This document shows positions 34,668 to 46,808 of a stretch of DNA of 64,000 bases, in pieces. The stretch is from Mycobacterium sp. 1245111.1. Its GTDB lineage: Bacteria > Actinomycetota > Actinomycetes > Mycobacteriales > Mycobacteriaceae. The stretch's first letter is position 1, and each line of letters opens with the position of its first letter. Location: the NCBI RefSeq assembly GCF_001673405.1, contig NZ_LZLV01000012.1:1-64000 (forward strand), read 5' to 3'. The notes below the pieces were generated by a model, which searched no databases, was not told the origin of the DNA, and saw only the letters and a list, made by a program, of their open reading frames with translations. A program made the translations under genes and the position numbers.

Positions 34668-35918
34668 GTGATTGCTATTGAGGACTGGGCGGAGATTCGC
34701 CGGCTGTATCGTGCCGAGAACATACCGATTAGGGAGATTGCGCGGCGGCTGGGAGTTGCACGTAACACCGTGCGTGCTGCTCTGAGTTCTGATCGGCCAC
34801 CACGGTATGAGCGTGCGTCGCGTGGCAGTGTCGCGGATGGATTCGAGGCTCAGATCCGGTTGCTGTTAAGGGAGTATCCGCGGATGCCGGCAACGGTGAT
34901 CGCCGAGCGCATCGGGTGGCCCTACACGATGAACCCGCTGCGTGTTCGGCTGCGTGAAATCCGTCCTGAGTATGCGGGTTTGGACCCGGTGGACCGCTTT
35001 GTCTACGAACCGGGCGTGATTACGCAGTGCGACCTGTGGTTCCCAGCGACCCAGATTCCGGTCGGGCGCGGGCAGGCGCGAGTGTTGCCGGTCTTGGTGA
35101 TGGTGCTCGGCTTTTCTCGCTATATCGCCGCCACGATGCTGCCCTCCCGGCAAGCCGGCGATCTGCTCTCGGGGATGTGGACGCTGATCAGACAGATGGG
35201 GCGGGTGACGAAAACCCTTGTCTGGGACCGGGAAGCCGCGATCGGCGGTTCCGGCAAGGTGAGCGTTCCTGCGGCGGGGTTCGCAGGGACACTGGCGACC
35301 AGAATCCAGCTCGCCCCACCGCGCGATCCGGAATTCAAAGGACTCGTCGAGCGGGTAAACGGGTTTTTGGAAACGTCATTTCTGCCGGGCAGAGTATTTG
35401 CTTCGCCTGATGATTTCAATATCCAACTCAGCAGCTGGCTTGAACGTGCGAACAGCCGAGTGGTGCGCTCGATTCAGGGTCGGCCATCCGACCTGCTCGA
35501 GACCGATTGCAGGTCCATGATTCCGCTGCCACGTGTTGCCCCATCGACCGGACTTACTCAGCGCGTTCGGCTGGCGCGCGACTATTACGTACGAATCGAC
35601 ACCGTCGATTATTCCGTGGATCCCCGCGTGATCGGCCGCTTCGTCGACATCACCGCGTCACCCACCGATGTCTCCGCGCTGTGTCAAGGTCAGATCGTTG
35701 CTCGCCACCTACGGTCTTGGGCTAAACATGACACCGTCACCGATCCTCAGCATTCGGCGTTGGCTGCTCATTTGCGGGCTGGATTCGCCGCCGATCGCCA
35801 CCGACGCGAGACCGCGCGACGTCACGCCGATGGCCACCCTGTCGCACTGCGTGCCCTGCCGGACTACGACGCTTTGTTCGGCGTTGATTTCACCGTTCCC
35901 GCTACAGAAACGAGTTGA
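34668..35918 (+). CDS. istA: IS21-family transposase IstA
   Basis: 416 aa from GTG 34668 (TTG 34638 possible but inside the terminal repeat). N-terminal HTH IREIARRLGVARNTVRAAL. DDE catalytic residues are visible in ITQCDLWFP, VWDREAAIGG and FKGLVERVNGFLE. C-terminal core-binding region VDYSVDPRVIGRFVDI. Carries out strand transfer with IstB. Appears intact. Last codon overlaps the istB start region. Confidence 0.95.
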   Translation: MIAIEDWAEIRRLYRAENIPIREIARRLGVARNTVRAALSSDRPPRYERASRGSVADGFEAQIRLLLREYPRMPATVIAERIGWPYTMNPLRVRLREIRPEYAGLDPVDRFVYEPGVITQCDLWFPATQIPVGRGQARVLPVLVMVLGFSRYIAATMLPSRQAGDLLSGMWTLIRQMGRVTKTLVWDREAAIGGSGKVSVPAAGFAGTLATRIQLAPPRDPEFKGLVERVNGFLETSFLPGRVFASPDDFNIQLSSWLERANSRVVRSIQGRPSDLLETDCRSMIPLPRVAPSTGLTQRVRLARDYYVRIDTVDYSVDPRVIGRFVDITASPTDVSALCQGQIVARHLRSWAKHDTVTDPQHSALAAHLRAGFAADRHRRETARRHADGHPVALRALPDYDALFGVDFTVPATETS

Positions 35919-35920
35919 CG

Positions 35921-36739
35921 ATGACAGCCACGAAACAGAAACTCGCCCCGGCGGCCACAGCACCGGCCGACGGGTTGCCCTCGATGCTGGCTTATTTGAC
36001 CCGGGTGCTCAAAACACCGACGATCGGGCGCTGCTGGGAGGATCTAGCCGGTCAGGCCCGCGATGAAAACTGGTCGCACGAAGAGTATCTGGCGGCGTTG
36101 CTGCAGCGCCAGGTCGCTGACCGTGAATCCGCTGGAACTGTCATGCGAATCCGCACCGCTCACTTTCCGCAGATCAAAACACTGGAGGAGTTCAATCTCG
36201 ATCACCTGCCCTCGCTGCGCCGGGATGTGCTGGCGCACTTGGCGACCGGCACCTTCGTACCGAAGGCCGAGAACGTCATTCTGCTCGGCCCACCCGGTAT
36301 TGGAAAAACGCATATTGCCATCGGACTCGGGGTCAAGGCTGCACATGCTGGTTACAGCGTCCTGTTCGATACCGCCAGCAACTGGATCGCTCGCCTGTCG
36401 GCAGCCCACCAGGCCAACCGCCTGGAAGTCGAGTTGAAGAAGATTCGCCGCTACAAACTCATCATTATCGACGAGGTCGGATACATACCCTTCGACCAAG
36501 ACGCCGCGAATCTCTTCTTCCAATTGGTGGCATCTCGCTATGAGCAGGGCTCGATCATGGTCACCTCAAATTTGCCGTTCGGGCGCTGGGGAGAGACCTT
36601 CTCCGACGACGTCGTCGCTGCGGCCATGATCGACCGACTCGTACACCATGCTGAAGTCCTTACCCTCACTGGTGACTCCTACCGCACCCGCCAACGCCGC
36701 CAGCTGCTTGCAAAAGAGAACCGCGCCGCAGACGATTGA
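35921..36739 (+). CDS. istB: IS21-family helper ATPase IstB
   Basis: 272 aa from ATG 35921; TTG 35915 would overlap the istA stop. AAA+ ATPase with Walker A GPPGIGKTH, Walker B LIIIDEVGYIPFD and sensor SNLPFGRWGE, all standard for IstB. Assembles on target DNA and activates IstA. Appears intact, so the transposon may still be active. Confidence 0.95.
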   Translation: MTATKQKLAPAATAPADGLPSMLAYLTRVLKTPTIGRCWEDLAGQARDENWSHEEYLAALLQRQVADRESAGTVMRIRTAHFPQIKTLEEFNLDHLPSLRRDVLAHLATGTFVPKAENVILLGPPGIGKTHIAIGLGVKAAHAGYSVLFDTASNWIARLSAAHQANRLEVELKKIRRYKLIIIDEVGYIPFDQDAANLFFQLVASRYEQGSIMVTSNLPFGRWGETFSDDVVAAAMIDRLVHHAEVLTLTGDSYRTRQRRQLLAKENRAADD

Positions 36740-36863
36740 CTGGCAGGGCACGGCTCCATTCGTGCAACGCGGCCTTGCGGAATGCCAATTCCTGCCGATC
36801 ATCTGCTGGTGTCTGCCTGATCGCAAGAGTCTTCCTGCAGCGGACATGAGAAGATGTCTTGTG

Positions 36864-37148
36864 ATGGAGGGCCAGCATATTGATTTCGGCACGCGACCCT
36901 GGATGGAACGGTGGGCGCGGCCGGAATGTCGCAGCTACCCCGACGCCGACGTTGAAAGCCTGGTCGCGGCGTTGTGGCCCGACGATAGGTTTTCGGATGT
37001 TTTTCAGATCAAGGCTGGTTATTTGTTAGCGGCTCGGGTTGAGGACGACCTGGCCCTTCCTCGCGGCTGCGATGATCCGCTTTTTGCCGAGCTAACGGCG
37101 ATGGTTCTGGCGGACCTGAAAAGCAATGGGTTGCTCGACCGGTTGTAG
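36864..37148 (+). CDS. Hypothetical protein, transposon passenger
   Basis: 94 aa from ATG 36864 (GTG 36861 adjacent). Rich in acidic and aromatic residues (FGTRPWMERW near the start, PDDRFSDVFQIKAGYLL centrally). No recognisable family, membrane segment or signal. Its codon structure looks coding, and it follows istB by 124 bp. Function unknown; real gene status moderate. Confidence 0.45.
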   Translation: MEGQHIDFGTRPWMERWARPECRSYPDADVESLVAALWPDDRFSDVFQIKAGYLLAARVEDDLALPRGCDDPLFAELTAMVLADLKSNGLLDRL

Positions 37149-37169
37149 AGCAAGACTGGCGCAAGAGCG

Positions 37170-37433
37170 TTATGTGTCGGTGCGCGGAGCTGTCAGCCAG
37201 TGGACGGCTGACGCTTTTGCGTCAGTTTCGGTGCTGTAGTAAGTCACCGGTCGTCGATCTTGTAAACGTCTGACCGCGACGGCGGCGTCGTTGCAATAAT
37301 GCACTTCCACCTGAGTTGCGTTGCGCGCGAAGAAATCTGCGCCGTCCTCAGTGCGGTCCCACCCGTGCCTCTCGGCTAGTTGGCGCAGCTCTGCTCGATC
37401 GCTTTCGGTGCGGTGTGCGACCGAGACAACCAC
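37170..37433 (-). CDS. Hypothetical small protein, transposon passenger
   Basis: 87 aa. Basic/acidic soluble protein with VHYCNDAAVAVRRLQDRRPVT centrally; no known domain recognised. Convergent with 36864-37148. Similar small ORFs of unknown function occur on mycobacterial plasmids, but no assignment is made. Confidence 0.4.
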   Translation of the reverse strand: MVVSVAHRTESDRAELRQLAERHGWDRTEDGADFFARNATQVEVHYCNDAAVAVRRLQDRRPVTYYSTETDAKASAVHWLTAPRTDT

Positions 37434-37787
37434 GACTATCTCCTTCAGGCTTGCAAGCGCGGCCGATTACTCTTCGACCATGACGCTGGTTCCCTGGCCG
37501 CAGACTCGCCAAAAAAGTTGCTCACGGTGAGGGAACTCTACGCCGCGTCATCATCGTAATCATTCCCCACCAGCTACGGGATGACAGAACTGGTCACGGT
37601 GTCGGCAGGGGCGTTGTGCTCGTCCACATGTTAATGCGGCGACCTCCTCGATCGCTTCGCGAAACTTGCCGACTGAGGCTGGGCTGGTGGCCCGCCGCAT
37701 GTGGAGTCGTGTGGGCCGCCTGCTGCTGTCGAACACTGGCTGGTAGCCATCCATTCGAATCCTAGTGCGGCGCAAAACTCCTCGTTG
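37434..37787. other. Stretch without a confident gene inside the transposon
   Basis: 354 bp. The only ORF of note (37560-37775, minus, 71 aa) has no ribosome site and no recognisable domain, and may be a relic of an earlier insertion. Nothing else seen. Confidence 0.4.
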
Positions 37788-41073
<3,286 letters not shown>

Positions 41074-41077
<4 letters not shown>

Positions 41078-41568
41078 GCGGCTTTCACCAGACACGACAC
41101 CTGCGCGTGATGCCCAGAGGAGGACTGCTGGGCGGTGAGCTGCCCGTTGACAGTGATGCGGCACCCCAGGGTGTCGCTGTCGCCCTGGGCCACCACGTTG
41201 GCGATCACGCTGGGCAGCGTCGTCGAGATCGTGTACGTCCAGGGCAAATGCTCAAACGTCACCTGCTCGGGTACGGCGTGGGCGTTGAGATAGCTCAGGC
41301 TGCCGCGGGCATCCCTGGCCCCGACAATCTCGTACGTCACGTGCTTGACTGTCGACTGCGGCAGCGGCTCAGCGCTGCTGCCGGTCGCCGAGAAAATCGC
41401 CTCGGAGCCGAATACGCCGCGCAGCTCGCTTACCGCGATCCCGCCCAGAACAACAGCAGCGACTACGACCATGGCCACCCACGATCTCGCCAGCGTCGCA
41501 ACGATGACACCGCTCCTTTTCTCGGACCGGTCACTCGAGCGAGGCGCCGCAGGGATTTTGGTAGCCAA
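41074..41568 (-). CDS. MmpS family accessory membrane protein
   Basis: 164 aa from TTG 41568, with a weak ribosome site; a shorter form is possible. One TM helix at ~28-47 (SWVAMVVVAAVVLGGIAV), then an extracytoplasmic beta-domain with Cys in TLGCRITVNG and VSCLVKAA, as in MmpS4/5. Partner of MmpL 38189-41077, sharing the ATGA overlap. Expressed from the divergent promoter holding the 41670 operator. Confidence 0.88.
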
Positions 41569-41669
41569 TTTTTAGCTGCTTGCCAGTGTCGCGGTGGCGT
41601 CACTGCTCAGCGGGGTGTGCCTGTTGCCATGGACGCCCGGACGGCTTGCCGTCACACTCTGCCTCGCTT

Positions 41670-41685
41670 TACCGGTAGGGGTATG
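41670..41685. promoter_or_regulatory. CsoR/CstR-type operator in the MmpS / DsbA divergent promoter
   Basis: TACCGGTAGGGGTATG followed by GGTATG. Matches 38090-38105 at 13 of 16 positions. It is placed in the 251-bp gap between mmpS (minus) and the DsbA-like gene (plus), so one repressor could control the whole passenger set. No gene is seen in the rest of this gap. Confidence 0.65.
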
Positions 41686-41819
41686 GGTATGTAGCATGAT
41701 GACACAGTGCCGGCAGGTTGCAAACACCACGCAGCTGTAGGCATCACGCATGATGACCATTGACGCCGATCATGGTGTGACGCTGACGAACTCGGCCGGA
41801 GCCAGAAAGGAAGCGAATC

Positions 41820-42425
41820 ATGGTTGTCGCATCTGGTGGGAGTCAGCGTTCCGCTGCGATCACGCTGTGGCTGGATCCGGTGTGTCCGTTCTCGTGGAAC
41901 ACCGCGCGGTGGCTGGCCTCAGCCACCGATGCCTTCGATCTGCGGTTGATGAGTTTGGCGGTGCTCAACGAAGGCCGCGAGCTACCCCCACCTCAGCGGG
42001 CCCGCATGAACGATTCACGACGGATCGGTCGACTCATGGCGGCACTGGCCGACGAACTAGGCCCACAGGCGCTGCGGGACGCGTACTTCGCCTTCGCCGA
42101 CCAATACTTCGACCAGTCAACAGAAGTCAGCGACACGCTGGCCGATCACGTGCTGCACGCCGTGGGTGCTGCGCGCACCACCGCGGCCGCGTTGGCTGAC
42201 ACCTCACACGACGCCGCAGTAGCGACATCACACCAGGCCAGCCAACACGCGCACGGTGACCCCGCCGGCAGCCCGCTGCTCACTATCAATGACCGCACCG
42301 TTTTCGGGCCGGTACTGACCGGTGTCCCCGAACCCGACGACGGGCCCGACCTCCTCGCCGCGATCTGCGTTCTGGTGGGCGCACCGCAATTCAGCGAACT
42401 CAGCCGACCCCGCAACCACCCCTAA
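41820..42425 (+). CDS. DsbA-family thioredoxin-fold protein (Rv2466c-like)
   Basis: 201 aa. Active-site segment WLDPVCPFSWNTARW, then LMSLAVLNEGRELPP; this pattern is close to the mycothiol-dependent DsbA-like reductase Rv2466c. The motif is CPFS, i.e. only Cys22 and no resolving Cys, so it would act through a mycothiol mixed disulfide. First gene of the plus half of the passenger cassette; the flavoprotein follows at 90 bp. Confidence 0.82.
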   Translation: MVVASGGSQRSAAITLWLDPVCPFSWNTARWLASATDAFDLRLMSLAVLNEGRELPPPQRARMNDSRRIGRLMAALADELGPQALRDAYFAFADQYFDQSTEVSDTLADHVLHAVGAARTTAAALADTSHDAAVATSHQASQHAHGDPAGSPLLTINDRTVFGPVLTGVPEPDDGPDLLAAICVLVGAPQFSELSRPRNHP

Positions 42426-42515
42426 CACCACCACCCTGCGCACGCCGAGCGCAAACGCGAATGCGGCAGGCACACAACGCAACCACCACCGCAGTGATAT
42501 AGGAGGTAACAGGGC

Positions 42516-43694
42516 ATGACACAGAAACTTCTCGTTCTCGGTGCCGGAATCGGCGGCCTGAGCGTGATCAAAGAGTTGTTCGAATCGGGGATCGATCTGG
42601 GCGATCTCGACATCACCGTGGTCGACGACGACTTCTCCCACTTCCTGGGGTTTACGTTGCCCTGGGTGATGCGGGGCTGGCGCGGCCCCGACAGCGTGCC
42701 AATCCGGCCCGCCGCCGACACACTGGCCGGCGTTCACCAGGTGACCGGCACGGTGAGCGCCGTCGACCCGCAGACCCACACCGTCACCCTGACCGATGGC
42801 ACCGACATCGGATTCGACGCCCTGGTGATCGCCACCGGCGCCCGCAACGCCATCGACAAGACTCCCGGGCTGCGTGACGCCGTCGAGCGTGGGACGGCCG
42901 TGCACTACTACAGCGCGGACGCCGCCTCCCGGGCCCATCAGGCATTGCGCGGATTCACCGGCGGCAACCTGGTGTTCTTGGTGACCGCGCAGCCCTACCG
43001 CTGCCCGGTCGCACCCTATGAGGGATCACTGTTGGCCGCAGACCTGCTGCGCGAGAACGGAACACGCTCTGCTACCTCGATATCGGTGTTCAGTCCCGAA
43101 AAGCACCCCATGCCCTCCGCGGGCCCTTTCGCCGGCCCCGAGCTCGTCGAGCTGCTCAACGCCAACGGCATCGCGTTCTTCGGGGAGCACGCCGTCGACC
43201 ACATCGATGCCGACGCCAACACCATCCACTTCCAACACGGCGGTGACGCCGCGTTTGATCTGCTGGTGTTCATTCCGCCGCACGAACCCGCCGTGAGCAT
43301 CGACGGCGGTGGCTGGATCAGCGTGGATGCGACCACCATGCAAACCCAGTACCCGGGGATCTACGCCATAGGTGACACCACCGTCATCACCTCTCCGTCG
43401 GGGCGTCCGCTGCCCAAAGCGGCCATCTTCGCCAAAAACGGGGCCAAAGCCGCCGCAGCCAACGCCTTGCACTACCTCGGCAAAACCGACACCGACACCG
43501 CACTGTCGGGAGAGGGATACTGCTTCGTCGACACCGGCAGCGGCCAATCCGCGCTGGGACAGGGAAATTTCTTCACCATGCCCCACCCCGCGATCCACCT
43601 CAGCCCGCCCTCAGAACAGCTGCACCACGACAAACACGGCGAAGAACACGACTGGCGCGCGATCTGGGAACACACCGCACCGGCAGCTCCGTGA
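42516..43694 (+). CDS. Sulfide:quinone reductase / flavocytochrome c sulfide dehydrogenase-like flavoprotein
   Basis: 392 aa; ATG 42516 follows TAGGAGG. FAD motif VLGAGIGGLSV, ATGAR, and AIGDTT near 285. Only two cysteines: Cys163 in AQPYRCPVAPYEG, the conserved SQR/FCSD position, and Cys336 in GEGYCFVD. These could form the catalytic pair that takes sulfur from sulfide. With a CstR-like repressor and TauE next to it, sulfide/persulfide oxidation is the leading guess. The activity is inferred; related enzymes use other donors. Confidence 0.8.
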   Translation: MTQKLLVLGAGIGGLSVIKELFESGIDLGDLDITVVDDDFSHFLGFTLPWVMRGWRGPDSVPIRPAADTLAGVHQVTGTVSAVDPQTHTVTLTDGTDIGFDALVIATGARNAIDKTPGLRDAVERGTAVHYYSADAASRAHQALRGFTGGNLVFLVTAQPYRCPVAPYEGSLLAADLLRENGTRSATSISVFSPEKHPMPSAGPFAGPELVELLNANGIAFFGEHAVDHIDADANTIHFQHGGDAAFDLLVFIPPHEPAVSIDGGGWISVDATTMQTQYPGIYAIGDTTVITSPSGRPLPKAAIFAKNGAKAAAANALHYLGKTDTDTALSGEGYCFVDTGSGQSALGQGNFFTMPHPAIHLSPPSEQLHHDKHGEEHDWRAIWEHTAPAAP

Positions 43695-43748
43695 GCCACC
43701 CAGGCCGCCACACCAGCTGCACACTGCCCCGGCTTTAGAGCCGCTGTC

Positions 43749-44426
43749 GTGCATGAGGTTACGGCTGCGCTACTGGCCACGCTGATGGGTCCAGCACTGG
43801 CCATGGCGCTCTCGCCGATCCCCGTCGTCATCGCCCTCGTGATCTTGATCCACAACGACCGCCCCCGCGCATCCAGCATCGCCTACCTGGCCGGTCGAGC
43901 CACCGCGCTGACAGCATCCGCGCTGGCAGTCACCGGCGCATCATCTCTCCTCGCGGGGGCAACGCACCGACACCTGCCGTCGTGGACAAAGTTCGGCGCT
44001 GCCACGATCGGGGCCGCGATGATTGTCGCCGGGTTCCGCACCTGGCGGCGACGACGCCGCGCGTCGACTACCGATCCGGGCTGGCATCGCCACCTCGGCG
44101 GCATCCGACCGCCTACCTCCGCGGCGATCGGTCTGCTGCCGCCACTGCTCAACCCCAAAGTGCTGGCCGCCAGCGCGGCCGCGGGAACCCAGATCACCGC
44201 CCTAGGCTCGCCTGCGGCGATCATCACAGCGCTGGGGTGTTACGTCGCAGTGGCAACCTCGACCGTCGCCGCACCCGTGCTGATCTATCTGCTCGCCGGA
44301 GCGCGCATCGACCACCGACTCGAACGCGTCCGGGGCGTGATTGCTGCACGCCAACACGAAACCACCGCGGTGACCCTGATGACCATCGGTGCCGCGATCA
44401 TCATCTACGGGCTGGCCCGACCGTGA
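43749..44426 (+). CDS. Sap (sulfolipid-1-addressing)/GAP family membrane protein
   Basis: 225 aa from GTG 43749. LysE-like fold with ~6 TM segments: LMGPALAMALSPIPVVIALVI (N-term), IAYLAGRATALTAS, IGLLPPLLNPKVLAASAAAG, and a C-terminal TM. The NPK loop is typical. Family members in mycobacteria assist lipid or sulfolipid transport. Function here unknown; it is between the flavoprotein and TauE genes. Confidence 0.78.
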   Translation: MHEVTAALLATLMGPALAMALSPIPVVIALVILIHNDRPRASSIAYLAGRATALTASALAVTGASSLLAGATHRHLPSWTKFGAATIGAAMIVAGFRTWRRRRRASTTDPGWHRHLGGIRPPTSAAIGLLPPLLNPKVLAASAAAGTQITALGSPAAIITALGCYVAVATSTVAAPVLIYLLAGARIDHRLERVRGVIAARQHETTAVTLMTIGAAIIIYGLARP

Positions 44427-44456
44427 ACCCGACTCACACACAAGCGATCAGGTGAG

Positions 44457-45317
44457 ATGAGCGCCATTGGTATTGCTGTCATCAGCGGAGTCCTGCTGGG
44501 ACTGTGCCTGGGCACTCTCGGTGGTGGCGGCTCCATTCTCGCCGTGCCCATCCTCGTATCAGCCCTCAATGTGGGGCCACGACCAGCGACCAGCGCCTCA
44601 CTGATCATCGTCGGGCTGACCTCCGCCGTCGCCGCGATCGCTCATGCCCGCGGTGGCCGGGTGCGGTGGAAAGCCGCCACGGCGTTCGGGGTGATCGGCT
44701 CAACCACCGCATTCGCGGGGTCGATGCTCAACCGTGCCGTCAACCCTCAACTCCTGATGATCGCGTTCTCCGTGCTCATGGTGGCCGCCGCGATCGGGAT
44801 GCTGCGCCGCACCACACAACCCCGACACCAACCGGACCCGCCCGCCGCCGAGACCGGCCACCCCGTCGCGGTGCCGGCCGCGACGATGGCCGCGGCCCCC
44901 GCGGCGCGACCACAGACCCGCGTTGCTTGGGCCGGCAAGTTCGTCGCGGCGGCGCTCATGGTGGGATTTCTGACCGGATTCCTCGGCGTCGGCGGCGGGT
45001 TCCTCATCGTGCCCGCCCTGGTACTGGCCATGGACTATTCGATGCCCATCGCGGTGGGCACATCCCTGGTCATCATCGCCATCACCAGCGCGGGCGCCTT
45101 CGCGGCACGTCTGCCCGCCGCTCACATCCCCTGGACACTGGTCGCGTCGTTCACTGCGGCCGCCATCGCGGGATCTCTGAGCGGCACCGCTATCAGCGAA
45201 CGCATCTCCGGTGCCAAGCTCACCCGAAGCTTCGCCGTCGCACTGATCGCCGTCTCCGTCTACGTCGCCCTCACTGCCGGATTACACCTCGCGCACGAGC
45301 ACCCGCCGAGTCCCTAA
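44457..45317 (+). CDS. TauE/SafE family sulfite/anion exporter
   Basis: 286 aa, about 8 TM segments with the duplicated TauE signature: LGLCLGTLGGGGSILAVPIL (start) and GFLTGFLGVGGGFLIVPAL (~165-185). A His/Pro/Ala-rich linker (~120-155) separates the halves. TauE proteins export sulfite or sulfoacetate-type anions; a TauE gene is part of the CstR regulon in Staphylococcus. Last gene before the right transposon end. Confidence 0.88.
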   Translation: MSAIGIAVISGVLLGLCLGTLGGGGSILAVPILVSALNVGPRPATSASLIIVGLTSAVAAIAHARGGRVRWKAATAFGVIGSTTAFAGSMLNRAVNPQLLMIAFSVLMVAAAIGMLRRTTQPRHQPDPPAAETGHPVAVPAATMAAAPAARPQTRVAWAGKFVAAALMVGFLTGFLGVGGGFLIVPALVLAMDYSMPIAVGTSLVIIAITSAGAFAARLPAAHIPWTLVASFTAAAIAGSLSGTAISERISGAKLTRSFAVALIAVSVYVALTAGLHLAHEHPPSP

Positions 45318-45333
45318 GTCAGACGACTTCTAG

Positions 45334-45385
45334 GGGGTCAAAATTCAGAAGTTGACTCGGGGTTACTTTTAGCAAGTTGTTGACA
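45334..45385 (-). repeat. Right terminal inverted repeat of the transposon
   Basis: Inverted and partly identical to 34594-34645; ends in AGTTGTTGACA. Begins 17 bp after the TauE stop codon, so the passenger cassette is fitted tightly against the transposon end. Confidence 0.9.
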
Positions 45386-45390
45386 CTGGT
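45386..45390. repeat. Target-site duplication, right copy (CTGGT)
   Basis: Matches 34589-34593. Follows the last base of the right inverted repeat directly. Confidence 0.88.
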
Positions 45391-46719
45391 CACGGCGGTA
45401 TGCCGAGCAACCCGAGATACTTGAGTACCTCCAACGACTCGTGGAGAGTGGCGGACTGGACGCACATCTGCGCACGCAGACCGAAGTTGTCGACCTGACC
45501 TTCGACGAACAGTCCGGGCGTTGGACACTGTCCACGAGCTCGAACGAGACGATATGCTGCGATGTCGTCGTCTCGGCCGTGGGTCAGCTGTCCTTACCCC
45601 ACATACCTGATATCGCCGACGCAGACACCTTTCAGGGGCCGCGCTTTCACTCGGCGCGTTGGGACCGGTCGGTTTCGCTTCGCGGCAAGCAAGTAGCCGT
45701 CATCGGCACAGGAGCTAGTGCGATCCAATTCGTGCCGCACATAGCCCCGCGAGGCAGAGCATGTCACGCTATATCAGCGCACGGCTCCGTGGATCTTGCC
45801 GAAGTGGGACAGCAGGTATGGAGTCCTTCACCACAGGGTGAGCGGATTATTGCCGATGGCGCAGCGCCTCGAGCGTTTCGCGGTATGGCTACTTTTCGAG
45901 TTGCTCGCTGTGACGCTAGTCGACGCGAAGCCCCTCTCACGCGTCCTCGGTGCGATCGCGCGCCGCCACCTACATCGGCAGGTTGGCAGCCCATCTTTGC
46001 GCGAGCAATTGACGCCTTCCGACGCGCCAGGGTGCAAGCGAGTGCTGTTCTCGAATGATTACTATCCAGCAATCGCGAGTGATCGCGTGTCGTTGGTGCC
46101 GAAGGCTATCGCAGAGCTCTGCGACAAGGGTGTCAAGACCGTGGATGGAGAGTTTCGTCCTGCAGATGTCGTGATCTACGGAACCGGTTTTCGCGCCACC
46201 GATTTTCTCGCCCCGATGTCCGTGCGCGGCTCTCGCGGAGTCTTCTTGGCCGAGGTGTGGAAGACCCAGGCATACGCATATCTGGGCATCACTGTCCCCA
46301 TGTTCCCGAACCTGTTCCTGCTTTATGGTCCCAACACGAATGTGGGCTCGGGGTCGATCCTCTACATGATCGAGTCACAAGTCCGTCACATCACAACGCT
46401 CATCAAGGTCGTGGCTGCTCATCCGGGTCATGCGGTCGAGGTCAAGTCAGAGATCGCGCAACGTTACAACACGCGCTTGAGAAGGCGACTACGGAGGTCG
46501 GTGTGGGCGCTGTGTGCGAGCTGGTATCGAACCTCGAGTGGGGAAATCCCGACGAACTGGCCGGGGCCGACCTTGGTTTATCGACTTCTCACGCGGAAGC
46601 CGCGCAGCGGCGATTACGTCTTGAGAAAGGTCGGGCGTCTAAAGGTCGGAGGCCCCGCTGCACCGAGTCTGCCGGGTCCTGGGCCGGCCATGGGTGCGAG
46701 ACGCGCACTTAACCCCTAG
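45386..46719 (+). pseudogene. 3' part of the interrupted BVMO, with an additional frameshift
   Basis: Continues the fragment 34353-34593: RRYAEQPEILEYLQRLVES, BVMO fingerprint FQGPRFHSARWD, NADPH motif VIGTGASAIQF. Near 45750 the frame is lost. Removing one C there gives IAPEAEHVTLYQRTAPWILP and joins smoothly to the second frame, which runs to 46719 (YGTGFRATDF, FLLYGPNTNVGSG). So the gene is broken twice: by the transposon and by a +1 shift. A sequencing error at the shift cannot be excluded. Confidence 0.9.
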
Positions 46720-46808
46720 TCCAATAATGTCCAGATATTGACATCGAGTGCATGTTTGTAAAGACTGGTGGAGACGCCGTCAGAGCGGCCCAGCGTCCAG
46801 GAGGAACC

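Noticed and set aside
36740..36870. An internal IS21 right end after istB, which would make the cargo a separate insertion
   Set aside because: No AGTTG-N-GACA-like terminal repeat could be found there by eye, and the outer ends carry the target duplication.
37560..37775. 71-aa minus-strand ORF in the transposon
   Set aside because: No ribosome site, no recognisable domain and unclear start; treated as part of a gap.
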